Origin: Rana temporaria
Lineage: Eukaryota > Chordata > Amphibia > Anura > Ranidae
Reading direction: 5' to 3'
Assembly: GCF_905171775.1 (NCBI RefSeq)
Contig: NC_053499.1
Coordinates: forward strand, 138,058,422 to 138,122,421
DNA: 64,000 nucleotides
A program made the position numbers and the translations under genes. Shown here one piece after another: positions 24,040 to 34,851 of the stretch. Numbering within the stretch: the first letter of the stretch is position 1; the number at the start of each line of letters is the position of its first letter. A model generated the notes under the pieces. The model worked only from the letters and a program-made list of their open reading frames with translations, did no database searches and was not told the origin of the DNA.

Positions 24040-24570
24040 TATCGGATTCTAGAAGACCCCTTTTACAAGGGGCCCTCAGATCCTGCCCCCTCGTGTGAAA
24101 GAGTATGGGGTACATAGTCATTCACCAAAGAAAAAAAAGTGTAATGTAAAAAATGGCAGTAGGTAGTTTTTGACAATTCTTTTATTAGAAACCACCGCCG
24201 ACCGAAAAAAAAGGTCCTCTCTTACGAAGGTTCCCGATGTCTGATGGCTCTGCAGTCTGACAGTTCTTAAATAAGAAAGTAATGGGAGCACCTGGGGATT
24301 TAACCCGGTGACCCCACCCTCTTGTTATGTTGTTGGCCAGGAGCATGCTGGGCCAATGATGTCACAAGTTGGGGGTCATGGTGGGAGTGGACTTTTTTTT
24401 AACAATAGAATTTACTTCAAGTGACTTAGATTTAGTTTTTTTTATAATACAGGAATTGTCAAAAACTGCCTACAGTCATTTTTACATACTCATTTATATG
24501 GGGGTGGGATCTCAGACCCCCCTTGTTAAGGGGGTGCTGGATCTGGGGGCCCTTCCTTTCCTGACCTGCC
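24040..24570. mobile_element. Imperfect fold-back element
   Basis: GTAGTTTTTGACAATTC near 24165 is inverted at 24453 (GAATTGTCAAAAACTGCC). Outward, the pairing resumes between the GGGGCCCTCAGATCC region (24068) and GGGATCTCAGACCCCCC (24506). About 270 bases separate the arms. No duplication seen. Confidence 0.6.
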
Positions 24571-24609
24571 AAGCTTCATGTTCTGATAAGTGTTTGGTAT
24601 GGATATGAG

Positions 24610-25340
24610 GGGGGGGAGGGGCACACTATTGTTTTTTTTTTAGTTTGGCTTGTGTTTTCTCTTAAAATCTATATCAGACCTGAAGGACCTGGTATGGATT
24701 TTTTTCAGTTTTTTTCTTTGTCTGCAATTCTTTAGTACATTATTTTTTGTTTATGGCAATGCTTATCAGCAGCCATGACCCTTATCCTGGTGTGTTACCA
24801 TTATGCCCATTCAAGGCCAAGAAAATCCCCTTCATTCCCAACAACATAATGTATATTCGCACTTCCTTCACTTTATTCAGTACCAGGAGATAACGGTAAT
24901 GCCAAGGCACAGCACAGGTTCCCTTAAAGTGTATTCATCTTGCTAAATGTCATTCACATTTAATTATAGGTCAGTCTTAAAGAATATTATGCATTTTTGG
25001 AGCATGTAAAACCCAAGTCCAGCTTCCAAAAATTAAATACCTATATAATGTCAATGGCTGCAGGCATCTTGGGACACGCACATAATATTCTCTACATTAC
25101 GTGGGCTTGAGTGAACAGCTCCTTAAAGCTTATATGGATATTTTCATTCTCCTTAGTCACAGTCAACAAACAAAATAGAAAAATGCATTATGAAAAGTAG
25201 AGAAATACTACATTTCCGTCTCATAGCAACAAACATTAATTATTTGCTATTGGTGTTTTAGGAGCTTGCATGTTTATTTGCACTGCGGACACCCCTTCCA
25301 TCACTTTCAAGGAAATAATAAAAAATCCACCTCTGCCTTT
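24610..25340. other. Intronic, no gene
   Basis: AT-rich sequence without supported features. Confidence 0.45.
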
Positions 25341-25354
25341 TTTCTTCCTATCAC

Positions 25355-26330
25355 CAGTTTGCTGGTAGCATCTCCCATGGTCTGTAAAACATCCAAGATC
25401 TGTAATATCCCCATTTCTAAGATACTTTCTTTAGGCATGATTTGCTTTCATCAGGCCACCATTGCAACCACTGGCCTTGGAAGCCACTTTTTAAAGAATA
25501 TCTAAAGCCATTTTTTTTTTTTTCATTTTTAGAGTAAGGAAGGGTCAAAACTGCCGTTAGTTTTTTGTTTTTTTTTTCATCTGTGTCTCATTAGGGACAT
25601 TTTCCTTCACATCCTGTTTTGTAGACTAAACAGGAAGTGAAAGAATATCTTTCCAATGTGAGATAAATCCCCTCTTAGTTCATTGCCATTGGGGCAATGT
25701 CTCCCAGTTGGAAGATGTCCTCTCTATTCCAGTTCTGGTGGCAATGCAACATCTTGTATTTACCTTCACTTTTATTCCATGGGTAAATAGGTGGCCAGGA
25801 CAGTTAAAATAAACACATCTCCTTAACAGGGATGCAGAGAACAATACAAACCTGACAGGGGCTTTAACCCTCAGTTTGTTGGTAGCATCTCCCATGGTCT
25901 GTGATACACCCAAGGTCTGGTATGTCCCCATTTCTAAAATACTTTCTTTAGGAGGTGTGTTTTGCCTCCATCAGGCCACCATCGCAAACCACTGTCCTTT
26001 GAAGCCACTTTTAAAGGAATTTATAAAGCCAAATTTTCTTTTTCTTTTTTTAATATATAGTGTAGAGGAGGGTCAAAACTGCAATTTTTTTTCCATCTGT
26101 GTCTCATTGGGGGAAATTTCTCTTCACATCCTGTTCTGTAGACTAAACAGGAAGTGAAAGAATATCTTTCCAATGTGAGGGAAATCCCCTCTTAGTTCAT
26201 TGCCATGGGCGCAATTTCTCCCAGTTGGAAGCTTTCCTCTCTATTCCAGTTCTGGTGGCAATGCAACATCTTGAATTTACCTTCACTTTTATTCCCTGGG
26301 GAAATTGGTGGTCAGGACAGTTAAAGAAGG
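25355..26330. repeat. Tandem segmental duplication, 517-bp offset
   Basis: The block from CAGTTTGCTGGTAGCATC at 25355 recurs at 25872 and stays parallel to about 26310, with small indels and substitutions. Each unit contains a known frog-repeat stretch (AACAGGAAGTGAAAG, CCTCTCTATTCCAG). Frames 25266..25505 and 25876..26157 are the same DNA in two copies. Confidence 0.85.
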
Positions 26331-26359
26331 AAAAGTCTGTCTAAATATACCAGAAATAT

Positions 26360-27113
26360 GGGCCCGGATTCTCAGTGGAGATACGACGGCGTATCTCCAG
26401 ATACACCGTCGTATCTCTGCGTTGCGCCGTCGTATCTATGCGCCTGATTCTTAGAATCAGTTACGCATAGATATCTGTTAGATCCGACAGACGTCAGTCT
26501 CTTACGCCGTCGGATCGTAACTGCATTTTTACGCTGGCCGCTAGGTGGCGCTTCCGTCGAATTCCGCGTTGAGTATGCAAATTAGCTAGATACGCGAATT
26601 CCCGAACGTACGCCCGGCCGATGCAGTAAAGTTACGCCGTTTACGTTAGGCTTTTCCCGGCGTATAGTTGCCCCTGCTATATGGTGGCATACGTGCGGCG
26701 TAACAATGTTAAGTATGGCCGTCGTTCCCGCGTCGAAATTTGAAAAAGTTATGTCGTTTGCGTAAGTCGTCCGTGAATGGGGCTGGACGTCATTTACGTT
26801 CACGTCGAAACCAATGACGTCCTTGCGGCGTACTCTGGAGCAATGCACACTGGGAAATTCCACGGACGGCGCATGTGCCGTTCGGGAAAAACGTCAATCA
26901 CGTCGGGTCACAGTGCATTTACATAAAACACGCCCCCCTGATCCAAATTTTAATTAGGTGGGCTTACGCCGGCCGATTTGCGTTACGCCGCCGCAACTTA
27001 CGGAGCAAGTGCTTTGAGAATACAGCACTTGCCCGTCTAAGTTGCGGCGGCGTAACGTAAATCGGATTAGTTACGCCGCCGCAGAGATACGCCGCTGGAA
27101 GTGAATCTGGGCC
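26360..27113. mobile_element. GGGCCAGATTCAC-TIR element, 754 bp
   Basis: Ends GGGCCCGGATTCTC and, inverted, GGCCCAGATTCAC, followed inside by inverted AGATACGACGG tracts. Very CpG-rich. The frames 26582..26863 and 26875..27060 are within it. Confidence 0.8.
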
Positions 27114-27524
27114 ATTGTGTTTGGTAAACTTTAACTATATTGCATGCAAGTGTGACATTTCCAACCTTATACAGAACTACGTGGCAGCCTGAAAGCAATT
27201 TGCACAGAAAATAAATGGAGAATATAATTAAACCTCTAAGCACTGTATTACTGGAAGCAGAGATATAAACACATAAGAGCCAAGCATAAAACTACTGGGT
27301 GCTGAAGCCAAGCATTTAAATAATTACAACTAATAGTGGAGTATTATAATCAGTGGGCGTACAATAAACATTACCTTTCCACAGGGAAAAAACCTTTACT
27401 ACATTCTGGAATGGGGGGAGTTATATTAGAGGGCTTTCCTGTGACTACGAAACTTTTGAGAGGGACCCCAATGGAACAGATCCTCCACAGGTAAGTTTGG
27501 GTTGCCCCCCCCCCCTTCATGAAC
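27114..27524. other. Intronic, no gene
   Basis: No open frame of note; ends in a C-run at the next repeat. Confidence 0.45.
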
Positions 27525-28190
27525 GGGCCACTTATTTGTGATATGGCACTGCGTTACTCTAAATTGTACCCAAATAAAATATGTCCTTTTTTTCCCCCAC
27601 CAATGGAGCTTTCTTTTGGTGGTATTTGATCACCACTGAGGTTTTTTTTTTTTTTTTTTTGCACTATAAACAAAAAAAAGCACCAATTTTGAAAATAATT
27701 TAAATAAAAAAAAAAGTTTACTTTCTGCCATAAAACATATCTAATAAAAAAATTTAATTTCTTCATAAAATTAAGTCAATAAGTATTCTGCTACGTGTTT
27801 TTGGTAAAAAAAAAAAAAATTCCCAATAAGCGTATATTGATTGGTTTACGTGAACTTATAGCATCTACAAACTATATTTTTTTATACTAGTAATGGTGAA
27901 GATTAGAGACTTATAGCGGGACTGCAACATTGCAGTGGACAATCAGACACTAACTGACACTTTTGACACAGTCAGGGAACCAGTGACATTAATACAGTGA
28001 TCAGTGCTAAAAATACGCACTTTCACTGTACTAATTACTCTTGCTAGAAAGGGGATAAACATCTAGGGTGATCAAAGGGTTACCTGTGTGCCTAGCCAGT
28101 GTTTTTGTGTAAAAAGTGTTCGGCTTTTACTAGGGAAATAGATTGATTCTAGTCCCTGCTTTGCAGAGACACATAATACATCCCTTCCCC
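27525..28190 (+). mobile_element. TTAA-CCACTTC family element, both ends degraded
   Basis: Body sequence is recognisable: GGCACTGCGTTA, TTTTGGTGGTATTTGATCAC, AATAAGCGTATATTGATTGG, GGGACTGCAACATTGC. Confidence 0.7.
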
Positions 28191-28289
28191 CCTGTCAAAA
28201 CTGAGATATGCCTTGTTTACATAGCCATATCTCAGTTCTCTGTGTGTAATTTATTCAGTGTTTTTACATAAAAAGATTTAATAAAATAT

Positions 28290-28331
28290 TTACAAAAATG
28301 TGAGGGGTGTACTCACTTTTGTGAGATACTG

Positions 28332-28396
<65 letters not shown>
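28290..28396. repeat. (TA)n microsatellite after a TGAGGGGTGTACTCAC motif
   Basis: About 30 TA units (28335..28396) follow GTGAGGGGTGTACTCACTTT, which recurs at 41825. I take that motif as a terminal piece of a Tc1-like element. Confidence 0.75.
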
Positions 28397-28400
<4 letters not shown>

Positions 28401-28445
28401 ACCTTGGATAAGAGCATATTCCGTTCCAGGAGAATGCTTGTAAAC
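28397..28445. repeat. GGAACCTTGGAT repeat fragment
   Basis: Inverted GGAACCTTGG-type short repeat of a kind I know from frog introns. Confidence 0.35.
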
Positions 28446-29156
28446 AAGGCATCTCCCTGTTCTGCCTTGTGACAGGACAGTGATCTACTGCTCCCTGTAA
28501 TCGGGAGCAGTGATTAGTGTAGTTTCACATGTAGTCCAGCCCCACACAGTTAGAATCACTCCCTAGGACACACTAAACCTCTTCCTCGCCCCCTAGTGGT
28601 TAATTTCTTCCCTGCCAGTTTCATTTTCTCAGTAATCAGTGCATTTGTATATCACTGATGGCTGTATAAATGACAATAGTCCCAAAATAGCGTCAAAAGT
28701 GTCCGATGTGTCCACCATAATGTCGCAGTCATGATAAAAATCGCTGATCGTCGACATTACTAGTAATAAAAAATATATTAATAAAAATCCCATAAAACTA
28801 TCCCCTATTTTGCAGACGCTATAACTATTGCGCAAACCAATCAATACATGCTTATTGCGCTTTTTTTTACCAAAAATATGTAGAAGAATACGTATCGGCC
28901 TTAACTTTGGGGATATTTATTATAACCAAAAGTAAAAAATATTGTTTTTTTTCAAAATTGTCTCTCTATTTTTGTTTATAGTGCAAAAAATAAAAACCGC
29001 AAAGGTGATCAAATACCACCAAAAGAAAGCTTTATTTGTGGGAAAAAAGGGTGTCAATTTTGTTTGGAAAGCACGACCGCGCAATTGTGAGTTAAAGCGG
29101 CGCAGTGGCGAATCCCAAAAAGTGGCCCGGTCATTTAGCAGCCGGGGCTGAAATGG
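28446..29156 (-). mobile_element. TTAA-CCACTTC family element
   Basis: Reverse orientation with a clear end AGCCGGGGCTGAAATGG before TTAA (29157..29160). The left end is not defined. Confidence 0.75.
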
Positions 29157-29160
29157 TTAA

Positions 29161-29245
29161 GCTTTGACACAAAATGCCTGGAAGCCAATTGGTTTCTATG
29201 CAGAGCTGCACCAGATTTTTCACTCTCCAGTTTTAGTACATTGAC
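29161..29245. repeat. Fragment of the GGTTGATTTACTAAA element
   Basis: GCTTTGACACAAAA through CTCTCCAGTTTTAGTA matches the second half of the fuller copy at 50182. Confidence 0.6.
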
Positions 29246-29465
29246 CCCATAAGTCTTGAACCATTAGAAACTCTCAACGCGTTGCATCTCAAGATCTAAA
29301 ACCTTCATCTGGAATTTAGGTCTGCTTTAAAAAAAAACAGGTCACCATCAAAATTATAATTTTCACCTGATCCGGCAAGGACAAATGCATAGACCAATGT
29401 ACAGTCAATATCTATTCCAAGAAACAAAACTATGAATACATCATTGTAGGCTACCTCAACACAAA

Positions 29466-29882
29466 GACCCCTTTCACACTGGGGCGGTTTGCAGGCGGTA
29501 TTGCGCTAAAAATAGCGCCTGCAAACCGACCTGAAACAGCGGCTGCTTTTTCTCCAGTGTGAAAGCCCGAGGGAGCGGTGGAGCGGTGCGCTAGCAGGAC
29601 CACTTTAAAAGTCCTGCTAGCTGCATCTTTGGAGCGGTGAAGGAGCGGTGTGTTTACTGCTCCTCCACTGCTCATTCCCATTGAAAGCATTGGGAAACCT
29701 TGGCTATACCGCAGAGGCGCAGAGGCGCATTGCCGGCAGTATTAACCCTTTTTCAGATGCCAGCGGGGGGTGAAACTGCACCGCTATCGGCAAAATACCT
29801 TCGCAATACCTTCGGTAAATCGTTGCTAGAAATAGCGGCGCTTTACCGTCACCGCACCTCCCACCCCAGTGTGAAAGGGGAC
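29466..29882. mobile_element. GACCCCTTTCACAC-TIR element
   Basis: The ends GACCCCTTTCACACTGGGG and, inverted, GTCCCCTTTCACACTGGGG. TTA on the right (29883..29885), AAA on the left. Confidence 0.8.
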
Positions 29883-29885
29883 TTA

Positions 29886-30232
29886 GTGCCGGTTCACACT
29901 ACAGTGACCTGAAAGTCGGCATGACTTTGCAAGTCAACTTTGAGGCAACTTTAGGGAATTCCTGGGTAATTTCTGGGTAATCTTCCTGTGATATCGGATC
30001 CACATCACATCAATTAAGATAAGGATCCAAATTGGAGGCAACTTCCATTGAAATATATGGGTACAAGTCGGCTAGAAGCCACCTTGAAGTAGTAGAGGAA
30101 CATTTTCTGAAGTCGGAGCGACTTCAGTAGTGTACATTAAGACAGCTCCCATTCACTCCAATGGAATTTCTTATGTCCAGCGACTTTGGGGCGACAAGTC
30201 GGATCCCAAGCCGCTGTAGTGTGAATCGGCAC
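29886..30232. mobile_element. GTGCCGGTTCACAC-TIR element, 347 bp
   Basis: TTA at 29883..29885 (shared with the previous element) and 30233..30235. The ends GTGCCGGTTCACACTAC and, inverted, GTGCCGATTCACACTAC. Confidence 0.85.
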
Positions 30233-30245
30233 TTATACATCAGGG

Positions 30246-31373
30246 GAGGGCTGTATCCTAGGGCAGCACATTGCAGGGGGGCAGCACGGAAAGAGTCCCC
30301 GCCGGCATGCGCTATTGGTGTAGCACTGTTAGTATAGCATCAGTCTTATGGGGAGGACTGGGCAGAGAGGCAAGCATCCTGCAGGGGGGGCGGAGCTTCT
30401 AATTTTGACTGTCCTATCATCCTGGACCACAAACCTTCCTCACTGTGCTACATATTTTCTGCTGTACTATTGGCATGGTTATATCTTTTTAGTCCTCTCC
30501 ATAAAATTATCAGAATTATGGGCTAGATTCACAAAAGAGATACGACGGCGTATCTCCTGATACGCCGTTGTATCTCTGTTTCTATCTATGCGACTGATTC
30601 ATAGAATCAGTTACGCATAGATATCCCTAAGATCCGACAGGTGTAATTGTTTTACACTGTCGGATCTTAAGATGCAGTACCCCGGCCGCCGCTGGGGGGA
30701 GTTCACGTCGTAAACCAGCGTCGGGTATGCAAATTAGGAGTTACGGCGGATCTACGACGGATTTTCGCTAGTTTCCTGTCGCAAAGTTTTTTTTGGTGCC
30801 CTAACTTTAGTCAGCAAGCGTATTGCTGTCTAAAGTATGGCCGTCGTTCCCGCGTCGAAATTCAAAATTTAACGTCGTTTGCGTAAGCCGTCCGGGAATA
30901 CGGAAGTACGCTATGCGCGTCGCCGTTCGAAAAAATTACGTCACTTCGCGCAAAGCACGGCGGGAGTTAGGAAATGGAGCATGCGCAGTAGGTCGGGCGC
31001 GCGCCTAATTTAAATGTTAGCCGCCTATTGGATTTGGCCTGCTTTGCGCCGGACGCATTTACGATACACCGCCGCAAGTTTCCAGGTACGTGCTTTGTGG
31101 ATCGAGCACTAAACCTGAAAACTTACGGCGGTGTAACTTAAATGGCTTAAGTTTCCAAAGGCGCAATTGTACGTGAATCTGGCCCTTTGTGCCTAAAGTA
31201 GAACTATAGGAACACTTTTTTTTTTTTCATTTTGGATAGAGTAAGGGTAAGGGAAGGGCAGATCTTTAACAGCAAGGGGTGTGGTCTTGACAGGAAGGGG
31301 TGGGTCATATTTAAATTAGGGGTGCATGAGTTTAGTCAGGCCTAGGGCAGCACAAAACCTAAATACATCCCTG
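30246..31373. mobile_element. hAT-type element next to the cadherin exon, carrying a nested insertion
   Basis: A perfect 8-bp duplication CATCAGGG (30238..30245, 31374..31381). Ends GAGGGCTGTAT and, inverted, CAGGGATGTAT. GGGCAGCAC lies near both ends. Removing the nested 30520..31185 element leaves about 460 bp. Its duplication ends 34 bases from the exon's donor dinucleotide. Confidence 0.82.
30520..31185. mobile_element. GGGCCAGATTCAC-TIR element nested in the hAT element
   Basis: Inverted ends (GGGCTAGATTCAC, GTGAATCTGGCCC). Close in content to the 57994 copy: frames 30823..31008 plus and 58161..58352 minus encode nearly the same peptide start (MLSKVWPSFPRRN). Confidence 0.85.
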
Positions 31374-31413
31374 CATCAGGGTAAAAATATTAAAAGCATG
31401 TGCTTGGATACAT

Positions 31414-31415
31414 AC
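31414..31415 (-). other. 5' splice site (GT donor) of the cadherin exon
   Basis: Read on the minus strand the exon ends CTCGTGG and the intron begins GTATGT, a good donor. Continuing past it, the frame gives eight non-cadherin residues and then a stop at about 31390, which supports splicing here. Confidence 0.85.
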
Positions 31416-31710
31416 CCACGAGGGACATCTCAGGGACAGTGGCATGGTACGGTCCATTAAGGAATTCCGGTGCGTTGTCGTTGATGTCCTGAACTTTAAT
31501 GATGAACTCTGAAGGAGGTTCTAAAGGTTTGTTCGTAACGCTATCCACGGCCTGTGCTGTAAGGGTGTACTCAGCCTTCTCCTCCCGATCAAGTCTCTTC
31601 ATTGCGTGAATATCTCCCGTCTTGTCATTGATCACGAAGATGGTTCCGGCTCCCTCTCCGGAAAGGATGTACTTGATTCTGCTAATCCCGGGATCCAAGT
31701 CTGTGTGAAG
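31416..31710 (-). CDS. CDH8: Internal coding exon of a type II classical cadherin, probably cadherin-8 (end of EC1, start of EC2)
   Basis: This exon encodes part of a calcium-dependent cell-adhesion protein of the plasma membrane, whose extracellular repeats mediate homophilic contact. The 295-bp exon starts at a complete Leu codon and ends one base into a Gly codon (phase 0 to phase 1). That length and phase match my recollection of type II cadherin gene structure. The roughly 98 residues open with LHTDLDPG, then carry IKYILSGEGAGTIF, the calcium-site motif LDREE, and the EC1/EC2 linker DINDNAPEF with its calcium ligands. NGPYHATVPEMS follows as the first EC2 strand. LHTDLDPG, EPPSEFIIKVQ and FLNGPYHATVPEM favour CDH8 over CDH11, CDH6, CDH7 and CDH10 as I remember them; no alignment was run. 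There is no stop or frameshift. It stands alone, with no second exon within 31 kb on either side. Paralogue choice is the main uncertainty. Confidence 0.9.
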
Positions 31711-31740
31711 CTAAAATGACAATTAGCATTCTGTTAGTGC
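31711..31740 (-). other. 3' splice site and candidate branch point of the cadherin exon
   Basis: The minus strand reads CATTTTAG immediately before the first codon, with the AG at 31712..31711. An in-frame TAG formed by the acceptor itself closes the reading frame upstream. A CACTAAC heptamer at 31739..31733 is a near-ideal branch site, its branch A at 31734 lying 24 bases before the exon. The pyrimidine tract is short. Confidence 0.75.
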
Positions 31741-31741
31741 T

Positions 31742-32131
31742 GCGGCTATCAATAAGATCCATTTGCAACTGTGTTACTTTGCCCTGGAGGATGCAAATCA
31801 TGAGTATTGTTTAAGTAATTGACACATAACCAAATGAAGCGGCAGTTTATAATAATACTCCCAGTAGCGATGTAGTAACTAATCATAAGAACTGTGACAA
31901 GTTTTAAACCTGCTCATAAATAACATCATATCTTAAGCTTTGACATAAATATGTTGATTTCCCCTTTATTTTTACATGTATAAAAAAAAGAGAATTGAAA
32001 GGCAGAACTTATTGAAATGTCATTGTAACGTCAAATTATAATGGAGATGAAGTACAAAACGTGACTTTAGTAAGTAATTAAGGCTCGACTCCAGGCAAGC
32101 AGCTAAATACATACAGTAGAGGAAATATGCA
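31742..32131. other. Intron just upstream of the cadherin exon
   Basis: AT-rich DNA that is free of recognised repeats. No additional open exon-like frame. Confidence 0.5.
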
Positions 32132-32606
32132 TACCGTATTCCCCGAAAATAAGCCCGGGTCTTATTAATTGTGGCAACAAAAGACACAGTAGGGCTTATT
32201 TTCAGGGTAGGTCTTAAATGTAATGTGCCGTCTTCTCTCCCCCTTTCTCTCCCTGCCTGTCAGGAATCCCCAGTATGAACTGAGTTAAAATCCTTGTAAA
32301 ATCCTATAATCCACTCTATTACAGTATTATATAATTACAATGTGTGTGTTTTTGTAATATAATTGTGCCAAATACCTTTGTTATAGCGCCGCTCTGCGCT
32401 TCTTTGACCCTTCCCTTCCCCGCAATTATATTACAATAAACACATACATTGTACATTATATAATACTGTAATAGAGTGGATTATAGGATTTTACAAGCAT
32501 TTTAAACTAGGGCTTATTTTCGGGGTAGGGCTTATATTGCAGCCCTCCTAGAAAATAAAGCTAGGTATTATTTTCGGGATAGGTCTTATTTCCGGGGAAA
32601 CACTAT
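32132..32606. mobile_element. CCCCGAAAATAAG-TIR element, about 475 bp
   Basis: Inverted ends containing CCCCGAAAATAAGCC, and a second inner inverted pair (CTATAATCCACTCTATTACAG near 32300, inverted near 32470). Same family as 36437. Confidence 0.75.
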
Positions 32607-33133
32607 AGGAACGGATTCACCTGCCACAAGTTCTGTAAAGCCTTATCATCCAGAAACCCATGCCAAGCAGCGTAGCCAGGTGGTCCCCCTCCAATACAAC
32701 AGCAGTTTGGTCAAGAAAATTCCTCTAACCTACTGGTTGGACAACAAAGTAGTAACAGCACACATATGAGTCAGCATTCTGAGCACTCCTCCTGTCAGCA
32801 TGTCCTATGTCAGCATTGGTACACATCAGTATGCACTGATTAGCTTTTAGGGTTTCCCTTAGTCCTTTCCTCTTCTAGTATTACTGCTTAAAGTGTTACT
32901 AAGCCCATGAGCCTGAATTCCCTATATCTGGTCTCTCACAGTACACAGGAAACGAAAATGTAATTATTTTAGTAAATATAAACGGCTAAATACCTTTTCT
33001 CATCAGCAGAATATGGCAGTCTTGTGACTTCAATCAGTGTCTGGTTAAAGCTTGTAGGAGGAGTTTTCATTCTCCCCTGATTGTCCTATGAGGCTGCAGG
33101 ACCCCTGACCTTTTTTTAAAAAATACTTACATT

Positions 33134-33135
<2 letters not shown>
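32607..33135. other. Intronic, no gene
   Basis: No supported features until the TA array. Confidence 0.45.

Positions 33136-33139
<4 letters not shown>

Positions 33140-33190
<51 letters not shown>
33140..33190. repeat. (TA)n microsatellite
   Basis: About 25 TA units followed by a T-run. Confidence 0.95.
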
Positions 33191-33197
<7 letters not shown>

Positions 33198-33235
33198 TTT
33201 TAATATATACACATTTTTTTATTTAAAATACTTAG

Positions 33236-34301
33236 CCACTTCCCGCCCGGTCAATAGCAGATTGACGTCCGGGAAGTGGTTGCGTTATCCTGACTGGATG
33301 TCATATGCCTCCACCGACCGGATGCTCTTTACCAAGTGATCAGCCGTATCCAATAACGGCTGATCACGATGTAAACAGGAAGAGCGGTTGATCGGCTTTT
33401 CCTCACTTGCGTCTGACAGAAGCCAGTAGAGGAGAGTCAATTGGCGGCTCTCCTGACAGGGGGGGTTCTAGCTGATTGTTTATCAGCGCAGCCCCCCTGC
33501 GGATGCCCACACTGGACCACCAGGGAAGCTGCTAGGACCACCAGGGAAGGGGGCAACATGTGGATAGCCGGGTATGTACCCCATGGCCATCCACATGTTA
33601 AAAAATAAGCACAATAGATGCCAATCAGTTCCCACAAATGGGCACTGACTGGCAACATTATGGACAAAAAAAATGTGATGCCCAGCAATGCCACACATCA
33701 GTATGATCAGTGCCACCCATCAGTGTTTATAATTGTCCATCAGTGCCACCTCTCAGTGCCCATCCATGCCCATCTGTGCCACCCATAAGTACCCATCAGT
33801 GCCACCCATAAGTACCCATAAGTGCCGCCTATGAGTGCCCATCAGTGCCGCCTATGAGTGCCCATTAGTGCCGCCTACGAGTGCCGCATACCAGTGCTAC
33901 CTATCAGTGACCATCATCAGTACCCATCAGTGCCACCTCATCAGTGCAACCTCATTGGTGCCCATTAGTGCCACCTTATCAGTGTCCATCAATGCCGCCA
34001 TATCAGTGCCCGTCATTGAAGAAGAACTTACTTATTTACAAAAAAAAAATACAGAAACAAAGAAAAACTTTCATTTTTTTCAAAATTTTCGGTCTTTTTT
34101 TATTTGTTGCACAAACAAATAAATCGCAGAGGTAATCAAATATAACCAAAAGAAAGCTCTATTTGTGGGAACAAAATTATCAAAAAAATTGTTTGGGTAC
34201 AGCGTCGCATGACCGCGCAATTGTCATTCAAATTGCGTCAGCGCTGAAAGCTGAAAATTACCTTGGGCAGGAAGGTGCGCAAGTGCCTGGTATTGAAGTG
34301 G
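33236..34301 (-). mobile_element. TTAA-CCACTTC family element, 1066 bp, with internal array
   Basis: Ends CCACTTCCCGCCCGG and, inverted, CCACTTCAATACC. Flanks TTAG and TTAA. Reverse orientation. A degenerate CATCAGTGCCACC/GCC array at about 33700..34015 lies inside and causes the frames 33835..34135. Confidence 0.82.
33700..34015. repeat. CCCATCAGTGCCRCC tandem array
   Basis: Irregular units of about 13 to 23 bp, typical of this repeat family's interior. Confidence 0.8.
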
Positions 34302-34305
34302 TTAA

Positions 34306-34745
34306 ATGTTTCCTTCCCACTCAGATTTCTGTGCAGCCCACAACCTGGCAGTTACAAGGTCTCCATATCTTGGCTAAATGGGAAAATTGTCCTTGTAGTT
34401 GTTGTAGGTTAAGATCGGGCTTACGTAGGTCACGGCAAATTCCCTTTATGGATTGTGACTCTGGCCTATATACGAGGTCATTCATAGCCACGGGCTCCTT
34501 CATCTGTCTCCAGCAGTGGCAGCAACAACCAGGTGTGATGTTAGGAAAGGGTCTAAAATTATATTTCTTCCGCTGTAGCTACATGACGCCTTCCATGTGT
34601 TCACTTTGCTTTTTCCCATACAGTTATTGAGTAAAGCAGGGCAGAGAGCAAAAAAGATGTACAAATATCATTAACCCATTGTGGCCAACAGAAAGGACAT
34701 TCCTGAAGCCAAAACAATGATCAGTGAATATGGATTTGCAATTTG
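34306..34745. other. Intronic; unusually open but unassigned
   Basis: A plus frame from 34163 runs to 34630 and a minus frame spans 34321..34503. The plus frame starts inside the repeat, and no family motif is visible. Confidence 0.35.
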
Positions 34746-34851
34746 CATTCTTCCTTGGACCTCTTTCACATTGGGTCGTTAGTGCCAAAGTGCCGCTCCA
34801 AACAAATATGGTAAAAAGTCTTGTTTTGTGGCGCTTTCAAATCACTTTTAA

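Noticed and set aside
31390..31415. Extension of the cadherin reading frame past the donor (residues MYPSTCF)
   Set aside because: Not cadherin-like, ends at a stop within nine codons, and lies after a good GTATGT donor.
34163..34630. 155-residue plus-strand open frame
   Set aside because: It begins in the end of a TTAA repeat and continues into unassigned DNA; a minus frame overlaps it and no motif is seen.
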